Shown here in pieces: positions 10,651 through 20,600 of a stretch of DNA of 64,000 nt. The notes beneath the pieces are model-generated. The model was given only the letters and a program-made list of their open reading frames with translations. It did no database searches and was not told the origin of the DNA. The translations under genes and the position numbers were made by a program. This DNA comes from Hsuehochloa calcarea (Eukaryota > Streptophyta > Magnoliopsida > Poales > Poaceae): NCBI GenBank assembly GCA_036346395.1, contig CM070611.1, positions 27,600,473-27,664,472 of the forward strand, written 5' to 3'. The number at the start of each line of letters is the position of its first letter. Position 1 is the first letter of the stretch.

Positions 10651-11335
10651 AGGCGGCAACTTGTTTGCCATGCCTACAAAGCGCACATCTGATCTTTGAT
10701 GACTTTGAGCTTAGGCAAACCTCTCATGAGATCAAGGTTGCTAACTCGTGTCGATGATCAAAACCAATGTGCCCCAAACGTCGATGCCAAAGCCGTAAAT
10801 CGAAGAAGATGTAAGCAAACATTTAAGAGATCCAGAAGAGATTCGAAAAATCACCTCCAAAAATTCTACCAACTCTAGAGATTCCAAACACAAGCTCACC
10901 AGAAGAATCAAGCACACGACAAGCATTTTTCTTAAAAACAGTCTCATAGCCATCATCAAGAAGCTGAGAAACAGTAAGGAGATTATACCTAAGCTTGTCC
11001 ACAAGAGCAACATCCTTTAGAATGAATTTGTTGTTTACCCTAATTGATCCTGTTCCTTCAATTCGCCCTTGTGTATCATCTCCAAAGGTGATAAAGTCAT
11101 CACCTGTTGCCCGCGTGAAAGAGGTGAACCATTTTGAGTTCCCGGTCATGTGGCGTGAACATCCGAAGTCAACGAACCACGTGTTCTTCCCCTTTCCGCG
11201 GTAATCCTGAAAATCAAGGAACAAAAGAACGATGTGTCTCAATACTGGGGTTAGATAAACATGATTTAGGAATCCAGTACTGAGACACACGTCTGCAAGG
11301 AGTATACAAACCAGAAGTACTATCCTTGATTTCAT
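10651..11335 (-). pseudogene. Copia-1B protease and GAG-pre-integrase region
   Basis: A 170-codon open stretch (11335-10823) carries FVDFGCSRHMTGNSKWF, the copia protease block with D-F-G instead of D-S/T-G, then the fold of the small aspartic protease. The GAG-pre-integrase zinc region, with a tract close to RLGHIGFDH, follows in another frame. Loss of the Ser/Thr of the active-site triad makes protease activity doubtful even where the frame is open. Confidence 0.72.
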
Positions 11336-11376
11336 CTAACATTCGGTTATAAGCAATGTTTAAATTAAAATGAGCC

Positions 11377-13596
11377 TTAAACTGTCCATGGGCGGTCGAC
11401 AAGGCGTTGTCTTGTGGATCGGGCCGACCAAAACGGTCGAACTAAGGTGACCACGTGATCGAGACCGCCAGTCTGATAAACATTAGAATTAGGATATTTA
11501 GAAACATAATGATTTGCATGAGAGAAAAATCCTAATCCAGGTTTATTCTTTTCAGTGTTACCATGTCTCATAGAAGCTCTAGGTTGCATGAATGAAATTC
11601 TATCAAAAATTTTCCTATCATTTTTCAACCTACGCCAACAGAATTCAATCAAATGCCCACTTTTCTTACAATAAGTGCAATGGTACTTGGTACCACTAGA
11701 AGAAGCACCATTTGAGTTAATACAAGGTTGGGCAAAACCTGCAGATTTAAAGGATGTTTTTGCAGGTTGGGTTTTGAATTCAATTAAACCTTTTTCCAAG
11801 ACTTGAATGACTTTTGGGTTTGAATTGTCTTGAAAAGAATTGAATCCTAAACCTTGCTTCTTATAAGGAGTTTTAGACTTGTCAAGAATCATGTTTAATT
11901 GTTTCTTACCTTTAGAAAATTTCTCTAATGTATCATGAAGATAAGCATTTTCTTTTCTCAAGTTAACACAAGCATCACAAGTTTTATCCATAGATTTCTC
12001 CTTATATAAAGCAATTTCAAGCTTAAGAGTGGAACAAGAAGCACAAGTAGTATTTTCAATATTGTCCTTAAGCTTAGCATATTTGACTCTAGCAGCTTCT
12101 AAAATATCTTTGATTTCACGTTCTTTTTCTAAACATGAAGTGCAAGGTCTAGAATCAAATACATCAAAAGCAATCAATTTACTAGATTCTAAATATTTTT
12201 CACAAGGAGCACTTTTAATTTCATTAAGTTCAGATCTAGTATTCTCAAGTTGTTGTACTGAAATATTATGAGCAGATTGTAACTTGGTAATTTCTGAATG
12301 CATAGCATGACAAGATAAACATTCATCAGGTTCAAGAGTCTTAGCATTTTTAAGCTCTACTTTCAGTTTGCTAATCTTTGACTCTAATTTCTTATTTTTT
12401 GTCATGACAAATTCTAGCGCTTCATCTTGACTAAGCAATTGCTCAACTATAGAATCATATTTAGCAGAAAGCTCATCATAAGAAAAAGATACCTCATTAT
12501 CATCAATGTCGTCCGTGTCAGCCATGAAGCACATGCTAGTGAAGTCTTTGGCCTTCCCTTTCTTTTTGCCTTGAGGGATCTCCTCCTCCTTGTCCTCCTC
12601 ACTCCCTTATCCACATCGCTCAAGGATTGATCCTCAAAAGCGGCAAGGACCCGGTGAGCGACCTTCACAAGCTTATTAGCCTCATACCTTGATTTGTTGA
12701 AGGAGGCTTCTTCCAAGTCGCTTTCCTTCCTTATGATTGCTCTTACCTTTCACTTGGGGCAATTTGCCTTGATATGATTGAGCTCACCACATTCATAGCA
12801 TGTCACCGGACCACCTCTCTTTTGTTTCTCACATTATTGTAGGCCGTGTGAATTTCTTAGCTAGAAGAGCTAACTCGCTTCGTGAATACTTTCAAGCTCC
12901 TCTTCATGAATAGCGATAAACAAGCAAATAAAAATCCGAAGAAGATTCAAAAGAGTCATCAAAAGCCTTTTGAGAGGATCTGCTACCAAAGCTAAATTAT
13001 CTTTCTTGGGATGATCAACTCTTTTAATTTCATGAGTCTTGAGTTTACTATAAAGCAATTCTAAAGTAAGACTTGAAAGATCCACATTTTCTTCTATAGC
13101 AGTAGCTTTCATCTCCCACTCTTTGGTGTTGATTGTAACCAAGAGATGGGTGGCATTTTCAGATTGAGAGTATTCAATATCAACAGCTTTCATTTGATTA
13201 ATTACTTTATTAAAGCGATTGAAAATGTCATTGATGCTCTCTAGGACGATCTCGAATTTATTGTATTCACGCTTGTAAACAGTTTGGCGCACCTTTTTGA
13301 TTTGGGACGAACCTCATGATATGTTTCGAGAGTGTTCCAAATTTCATGCTTGCTTGAAAGATTGCAAATTCTATCATATTCTTGTCTACCAAGTGCACCA
13401 TATAAAAGATTCTTAGCCTTATTGTTGTTAGCCAAAAGAATTGCGTAGCGGTGTAGCAATTTCGGGAATAACCAATGGGCTCTAACAACATCCCAAATAG
13501 CTTGTCCTCGCTCTCAAGAAAGACTCGCATACGATTCTTCCAATAGGCATAGTCGTGCCCATCAAAGATATGCGGTTTAGTAGAAAACTTATCCAT
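11377..13596 (-). pseudogene. Copia-1B gag
   Basis: Starts at ATG 13594-13596 (MDKFSTKPHIFDG, then YAYWKNRM, a common copia gag N terminus). The capsid-like part (13596-12870) is frameshifted. A CCHC knuckle (CYECGELNH) lies near 12795. The stretch 12534-11377 is one open frame of 385 codons. It contains a coiled coil with heptad-like KNKKLESKISKLKVELKN, five or more C-x2-C pairs (CLSC, CTSC, CASC, CDAC), and the second knuckle YHCTYCKKSGHLIEFC. A gag with two knuckles flanking a Cys-rich coiled coil is what I associate with Sireviruses. This copy preserves the coiled coil better than 1A does. Confidence 0.82.
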
Positions 13597-13640
13597 CGCC
13601 AAAGTTCAAAGGACGGTTAAGATCAAGATTGAACTAACCG

Positions 13641-13651
13641 GCTCGATACCA
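13641..13651 (-). promoter_or_regulatory. Primer binding site of Copia-1B
   Basis: TGGTATCGAGC on the minus strand, two bases inside the LTR terminus at 13654. Confidence 0.85.
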
Positions 13652-13653
13652 CT

Positions 13654-15421
13654 TGTTGGACCGAAAAGGCGACTAGAGGGGGTGAATAGAGCACGCTCAC
13701 TTTTTCACAAATTATGAACTCAATACAATTTCACTCCAAGAGCTATTAGAAAGCTATGAAGATCAATATACCAAGATCAATGGAAGACTAGTATTGAATC
13801 CATTAAACCCTAAGCAATGCGACAAAAATCACTAGAATCAAAAATGAAGTCAAGGCGGTCGACCTCAGATCGAACCGGTCGGACATTTATTATCTTGGGT
13901 CGGACTGCTCAAATCGGTCGGATGGTGGTGAGAGGCGGTCGGACCGGCGATCTGTAACCGATCCAAACAAGAAATCACCAGATGACGGTTGCAATTAGGT
14001 GAAACTTTTGATTCTCAACTCCAATCTTTATGAAACTTTGCACACAACTTCTATATGCTATTGAGGACCTATTCCAATCGAATATTATGATAATTCTTGG
14101 AACTATCTTGAGCAATTGCCAATTTATTAACAAGAGGTCTAAAACCGGGCAAGAACGAAAACTTGATCCTAAAGCTTGTTCGTGAGAGATTGATGATCAA
14201 GATGATGCTAGATAGATTCACACATGTCACAGCAAGCTAATTCACGTGAAAGAACCAATCACAAACTCGCGGATCAAAGAAAGCCCTAAAAATATGAAAT
14301 TGAAAACAAGAACGAAAAGAGACTTATCTCAAGCAAACCTTGCATAGATTGATTTCGTGATTGAAGCTGGATTACATCCACACCATCATGGATCAGTGGA
14401 CAATCAAAGATCACGAAATTCATCACAAACCGTCAAGAGCCCTAGCCTCCACCTCAACTCCCCTAAAGACAATTAGGGTTTTGAAACATAAAAAGGCGAG
14501 AGAGAGGGGTGCAGCCACCACCTCCTCCTATTTATAGTGGAGGTCTAGAACTCCTAGGGTTTGACTTAATTTGGGCTCCCGTTAAGGCCCACTAACAAAC
14601 GGATCACATACGCACGCTTCGCAAAACGCCGTCTTTAACCTTTTGACCTAAACCGCTTCACCATGCGTCATGGATTTGCCAATAGATCATCATTGTCCAT
14701 CTTGTGTCACGCTTGAGTCGTTGACCTCACCCGGCATCGTCAATCGTTCTGGACCTCAACTCTCCAAGTCTAGTCCCGATCCTCCTCGCCGTTGACCGTC
14801 GTTGACCACCAAGCAACCTGCACAACCACAGACAAGCAAACACGAATTCGGGAATAAGTTCTTCACAACTTGACCCATGTTAGTCAAAACATGCATCATG
14901 CAAAACATATGCCATGAAACCAATAACTTTGACATAACAAATTAACATCGCCACGAAGTTGGCGGACGTTCAAGTTATTACCGGTCTGACCGCTCCAGTG
15001 AGTGGTCGAGGCTTACCTATCTTGCTTCGGACCGCTCCTCGTGAGCGGTCGGACCGCCTTAGACTTAGCCAAATTCAAGCTCCCAAATTCAAACCTTCTG
15101 GAAACTTTAAACCAATAGAACTTCTTACTGAAGACTCCAAAAATCATGAGACCAAGTGCATTGGGATCCCCTCACTTGCTTACAACACCTATTTTTGGCC
15201 CAGTTCGTTTTGAACACTTTTGGTCATCGCCGGTCCGACCGCCCCACATGGCCGGTCCGACCGATTTGGGACCGGTCGGACCGCCGTGCAAGGACCGGTC
15301 GGACCGCCTGAGCGAAGAAGCTCAGAACTTTGTCGAAAACGCATGAAACGACAAACCGTAAACGTCATTGCCAATTGTCACATCATCCTAAGATCTGGAA
15401 CATATCCCCATGAAATCCACA
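13654..15421 (-). repeat. 5' LTR of Copia-1B (1768 bp)
   Basis: TGTTGGACC...AATCCACA in plus view. It matches 3720-5478 with scattered substitutions and short indels. The GGTCGGACCG palindrome recurs near both ends (13855-13950 and 14980-15310), more often in the second cluster than in the other LTR. The TATA box is at 14529-14536. It ends flush against a TRIM LTR fragment. Confidence 0.9.
14529..14536 (-). promoter_or_regulatory. TATA box of the Copia-1B 5' LTR
   Basis: TATAAATA on the minus strand, at the position conserved in the other LTR. It is the likely promoter of the full-length Copia-1B transcript. Confidence 0.65.
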
Positions 15422-15516
15422 ACAACTCACTTGAGACAAGCAATGTGGGACTAATCCCACCACACAACTCCTCATGGGCCACATAGGTCACACTACGAGC
15501 AGACCGGGGTATTACA
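15422..15516 (-). repeat. Truncated TRIM-family LTR abutting the Copia-1 array
   Basis: 95 bp match the outer part of the TRIM LTR (from ACAACTCACTTGAG to GGGGTATTACA in plus view), then the match stops exactly at the Copia-1 LTR end. The simplest reading is that the Copia-1 array inserted into an older TRIM LTR. The missing part should flank the far left end of the array, outside this window, with a target duplication beginning ACAAC. Confidence 0.85.
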
Positions 15517-15998
15517 CTTTTAGCTATAGCAAACTTATGCTAGTGACTACTGACTACCCAATAGGCTAAAAATGCATATTGACTATCGATGCTAGCCAAT
15601 AACAGCTTTGAAGTTGAGCTAAGTCATGGACTTAACGCATAGGACTTGCAGCTAACAACACATGGATTCCAACTAGCAAAACCTGGATCTACTTCCACAC
15701 ATAAGCATAGCCTAGGCAGTGCCCAAGTTCAAGTAAAGCTAAATGCTCATCAGAATCATTGGATCCGTGCGCAAAGAAAAATTTAACATAATTTAACAGA
15801 CTGTTAAGACAATACACTACCAGTATTCGTACCAAATAAAAGGCATCAACATATTTTCGTCCTCCTTGTACGCCTAATTCAACAATTCCCCCAAAATCCC
15901 ACTACTAATCCTTCTTGACAAGAATTCCCAGAATAAAATCACCAGGAAAAGAGGGTTAAGGGATAGATCATGCGATTGGATGGGGAGAAATTGCGCAC
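15517..15998. other. Unique AT-rich stretch, no gene recognised
   Basis: No long open frame, terminal repeat or known domain. Its right edge runs into the splice-donor side of the fragment at 15999, so it may be intron sequence of that gene fragment. Confidence 0.5.
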
Positions 15999-16380
15999 CT
16001 GGATGTTCACGGCCTTCTTGTTGGCCTCAAGCTGTCTCCCTGCAAAACATAAAAAAAAATCCCAACAAAACCAGATCAAGAACCTCTCTTAAAAAAGACA
16101 AGATTCCATTCGAAGGAGTTCTGAAAAGGTTAGACGCGGGGAGGAGGCTAGCGCGGAGGAAGGGGAGAGACGGAGACGGGGGCCACCGGGACTGGTGCGG
16201 GGAGGAGGCCAGTGTAGGGGGGCATAAGGAGGAGGCGCAGCGGCAAGGGGAGTCAAGAGCCAGGGGTGCGGAGGCCAGGACTAGGCCGGCGGGAGGCACG
16301 GCGGCGACGACCGAGGTCGAGAGCCAGGGCGAGGAGAGCGAGGCGATAAGATCGGGAAATGAGGGAGGAAATGGTGAAAA
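15999..16380 (-). pseudogene. Spliced gene fragment of unknown family (possibly transposon-captured)
   Basis: On the minus strand a GC-rich stretch (16380-16100) of 5'-UTR/first-exon character is followed by an intron-like T-rich segment ending TTTTGCAG. A 41-base exon (16039-15999) then encodes RQLEANKKAVNIQ and ends at a GT donor. I do not recognise the protein. The bases to its right (16390-16604) match the right end of the PIF-like element at 22248-24922. That element carries a first exon in the same orientation, so this may be a second capture of a gene 5' end. A genuine host gene truncated by the Copia-1 array is the alternative. Confidence 0.4.
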
Positions 16381-16389
16381 ACTAATTTT

Positions 16390-16604
16390 ATGTGTAGTAG
16401 CAAAACGTGGGTAATTAATATCAACTTGAGGGGTATTTTTGGTAATGAGAGCCTAATTCTGGGAGATGGTTCAAGTTCGCTCTCGATTTTCTATTACCAT
16501 ACAACTACAATGCCAGATGATCCTGATTCTAAAAAAAAAAAGTTCACGCGTTTGAATAGGCTTCGACTAAGAATCTGGGTGGAAAAGCCTTACTAAACGG
16601 TAGA
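16390..16604. mobile_element. Right-end fragment of a PIF/Harbinger-like element
   Basis: Matches 24690-24922 through phrases such as CAACTTGAGGGGTATTTT, GCTAATTCT/GCCTAATTCT and TTTTCTATT, and ends in a degenerate terminus (TTACTAAACGGTAG against CTACCAAACAAGACC). The matching left terminus was not found. Either it has decayed or it was removed by later insertions. Confidence 0.5.
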
Positions 16605-17160
16605 GGTGTAAATCGAATATGAATTATCCGTTTTATTCAGCATTCGAATTCGGTTGGTAGCGAATATATTTTATATTTTTTTCATTCGATTAACAATTTC
16701 TCTTTTATCCGTATAAAAAATATGGATACGAATATGGTACGGACTTTTGGCATCCAAAATACAATTTCTCCTTTATCCGTATAAAAAATATGGATACGAA
16801 TATGGTATGGACTTTTGGCATCCAAAATATTATTTTATCCGCACTATTTGTATTCGTATTCGAATTTGATAAAATAATATACATATTTTATTGCAGTATG
16901 GCTAATTAGTTGGATGAGTATTTTTCATTTAATATGAATTCATATTTTTAGATGAAATACATAGACAAGAATGATTAGGTGTGATATATACGAGGATAAA
17001 GTATAATAAATATATTACAATTACGTAAGTTATGAGGATATCCGAATCCGACTGAATTGAGTAGATATTCGATTCGTATTCGTTACAACATTTGACAGTA
17101 TTAGAATCTGTATTAGTATTCATTTAGAAAATACGAATACGAATACAGAAAGACTACTAT
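16605..17160. repeat. AT-rich repeat with a 68-bp tandem duplication (16694-16829)
   Basis: The units at 16694-16761 and 16762-16829 are almost identical and contain TTTATCCGTATAAAAAATA. The surrounding sequence repeats GAATACGAATACGAATA-like words. It resembles AT-rich MITE-type repeats, but I could not define terminal inverted repeats. No coding potential. Confidence 0.6.
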
Positions 17161-17624
17161 TTGAAAGATGCCCTAAATTGTGAAAGATAATATGGATTGG
17201 GTGACTTTTCATAGACACCAAAATTAGGAGTGATCTCCTCACAAAAGGAAAAAGTTAGGAGTGCAATTGAGCTTCCTTTTTTTTTTTGTCTAGTTTGATA
17301 TTAACTGATGTAACAAATGTATGTTTTACCCGTCAAAATAATTTTTAACTCCCAAAACGAGACGATAATTTGGCTCCAAAACTTACAGTACTGTCCCATT
17401 CCCATGTCTGCCACGCTGAGCTGAAGAATTTGTACCGTAGGAAGGATGGCTACAAAACCAAATCACGAGGTGAAATAGTGTTATCAAACTGATTTCAGAT
17501 CCAGGTCTTCAGCTGTTAGGTACCTTCCCATCTATGATATCCTACACACGCTAGTGCGGCATAAAAAAACAAGTAGACTCCATAAAAAGGGCAAAAATAA
17601 AAGGAAGAGAGGAGATCCAGCGAA
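17161..17624 (+). promoter_or_regulatory. Upstream/promoter region of the coiled-coil gene
   Basis: No clear TATA box. The last 60 bases are purine-rich (AAAAGGAAGAGAGGAG) and lead directly to the ATG at 17625. A TATA-less promoter would suit a broadly expressed gene, but this is inference only. Confidence 0.35.
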
Positions 17625-20600
17625 ATGGCGGCGCCGCAGCCGCAGCCGCAGCCGCCGCCTCCGCCGGCGCTGAAGCCGGAGATCGGCCCCGACGGGATCG
17701 CCCGGGACGCCCCCGTCATCGCCTACACCGAGAAGGTCCGAAGACATACGCCCTTCTTTCCCCCCTCCCAAATGCGTTCTCGATTCGTCAATAGTACAAT
17801 GTTCCATTGCTGCCTGGTTTGTTGATTTGGATTCGGTTGGTTGTTCGTAGTTAATTGAGGAGGAGCAACTGCAGCTGAAGAAGTGAGCCATTTCTTTATC
17901 CACTTCTAAGTTCTAATTTTGTGTCTATTGTATACAATTCTTGGATCTGCATGCTGCATTAGCCTTCTTTCATGTGAATCTACACTTTGTCCACCAATGA
18001 AATTGATGAACATAGAGGAAGATAAATTGCGATTGTATGTGTGAGGATGTGGCTATAGGAACGGAAATGAATTGGACCAGAGTCACCAGACTATACATCT
18101 CTTTTGAATCATTTTCTGCCTAGGTGTCATGCCAGTGAGAAAAATATCACATCCCCCAACTCATAATGAATTACTGAATGTGACATTGAATTGTGCGAGT
18201 GGTGTGCATGATTTTTTTTTGTGCCTTAGGAACAAGAATCAACTTGTTGAACCATGGGAATACTGTAGCTGTAACTACTGTGTAAGGAGCTCAGCCCAAG
18301 TGGTGTATTGGGGGCATCCAAGAAGTACTGTTGATGTTAATTTTATCAGCAACAGTTTACTGACTAATGAAAGATGAGGAGTAAATTAACAGCGCCTTGC
18401 ATTCATCCATTGTGTTTATTAGCTGCAAACCATAGCCTGACTAATACAAATTACGCTACACTACAGTTGTCCATGCAAGAATGAGCGCATTTCATTGATG
18501 AATAGTGAATGACAGCTTGTCCTTCAACTAATTTATTAAGAAACTCAACAATGTTTTTACTTTCATCAGCAATAATGAAATTCATTAAAGTTTTAAACTA
18601 GTATTTACTGAGGTGCTATGATACCCGATACTTCACTCAACAGCTGTTCCTGTATGCGATACGCCATGATACGGTATCGCCGAGTATTGGCAAAATTCAA
18701 CTTCAAAAATAAATAAATAAAATCCCGATACGTCTCCGATACTTGGTGATACGCAAGGCCCAACACCACTCGTTTGGAAGCCCAAGAAAAGCCCAATTTA
18801 AAACCGTCACTCCCGGGCCCAACAACCAACTGCACACTTAGGTCGTGTTCCTAGACAACCCTAATCGATTTGTCCATACGCACGCATCGAGCTTCCTCTT
18901 GCCCCCTCCTCCTTGTCTCCCTCTTGGCCGCCGTCGCTTGGTCACCTCTTTGTCGCCGCCGCCGGCTAGAGGTGACACCGCCACCAGGAAGCCAGTCTTC
19001 CTCCTCCCTCTCGGCCATCACAACCGCTTGGAAGTCACGCCGCCGCTTGTAGGTGACATCGCCGCGACCGTTGCTGCAGAGGAGTTCCCCGGCCGCTGCC
19101 CCCTCCCTTCCCCCAGGTGAGTTTGTGTTGCTTGCATACTTGCATTTTTCTCGTTTTGTGTTGCATTTTATTTTTCTTCTGTAGGAGTAGATGCTTAGAT
19201 GGTATTGTGGTCTGATTTGGGGTAGCATTTTACTTTAGGATGGCTAGTGGAAACTCTCACATTCCTGTGTCGCAAGAAACTGGTAGTAGTGTGAATTTCT
19301 CTGCATTTGGTGATAGTGCTAGTGATGGACAGCAGGTGGATCCCAGATTTCCTCTATGGAGACATGTTAAAAACCTTGAGAGAACTGGTGGTCATGAAGG
19401 AGGAAATGCAAGATCGGAATGTCGATTTTGTGGTCACGTTATACCTAGGAGCTATTCTATAGTGAAAACACATTTGTTGAAGATTGCAAACAAGGGTGTT
19501 AAGATCTGTACAAAGTTGACTATGCCTATCCTTGAGGAACTCCACAAGGAAGTTGCTGCAGCTGAAGCAGCCTCTACCTTAGGCACACCCAAGAGTGTTC
19601 CCTTGCCAATGGAGCTCTCATTCTCACCCACATCTGCTGGGTTACCCCCTTCTGGAGCAATGACATCAAAGAAAAAGAAATCAGGGATTGTGGAAAGTTT
19701 TCACCTTGAACTTCGGCAGTTGGCTGATGCTCATATTGCAAGAATGTTTTCACACTTGATGAGCCTGAATTTGAGGTGCTGATATGTGAAGAGGAAGGAG
19801 GAACTTCTGAAGAGATGGACATTTAGTTGGTTAGAAATTTAGCACATTTGGAGCAATTATATTTGGCTTTGTGCTTTGTATCCTATGTCGTAATGAACTA
19901 ATGTTATGTAATGTTTGCTGCTGGACTTATTTCAGTCCTTAGTGGCTGAGTGCTGCTGGAGTGCTGGGTGGTAACATATGTTGCATTGCATTTCGTTGTC
20001 TTATTTAATATTGATCATGGATACATGGATTTGTGGTCCAATTTTGTTGGGTAAGTCATCTCAATTGTCCAGTCTCTCGTTGCCTCTACATTATTTTTTA
20101 TTTTTAAATACATATATACTCGTCGTATTGGTGTTTTTGGGAAATGACGTTTCGTGGTATTGTCGTATCCGTATCACCGTACCGGTATCCCGTATCGGGG
20201 TAATATAGCAGAGGTGTATTCGAAGTTGCTACTCTGTTGCATGTGAGACTTATCTTTGACTTGATTTTAGGCTATTTTGCTTGATCTGTACAGCTATGCT
20301 CTCAGTTTTCCTGCATTTTCTAATTTTGACATCAGCATTACGTGCCTGATATGTACGGGTTCTTACCCAGTTTTCTTTTACATACATTGTGTTAGTAGAA
20401 TTTCCTATTGTGTGTGAGCACGGGAAATCCTGTATCAGTATGCTTGATATGTGTAGGGCTATGCATTGTTTTCTGCACCTACCACATATCATAATGATTA
20501 TAGGCTGATGCCAAAATCTTTCCTTCTACATACATATATGACATGTTAACATAATTTACTTCATATTTACCTTGAAACTTTTACTTGGGTCTTGGAGCCT

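Larger units (their letters stand above)
3720..15421 (-). mobile_element. Copia-1B: complete LTR-internal-LTR Sirevirus-like copia element
   Basis: A full-length element on the minus strand: 5' LTR 13654-15421, primer binding site, gag, protease, integrase, reverse transcriptase, RNase H, a 1.9-kb non-coding post-pol spacer, polypurine tract, and 3' LTR 3720-5478. The span of 11.7 kb includes a nested 699-bp TRIM plus its 5-bp duplication. The pol order (integrase before reverse transcriptase) is diagnostic for Ty1/copia. All genes carry frameshifts, so it is non-autonomous as written. The right end has a clean LTR terminus at 15421. The left end has no flanking target duplication, because another copy begins there. 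Confidence 0.88.
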
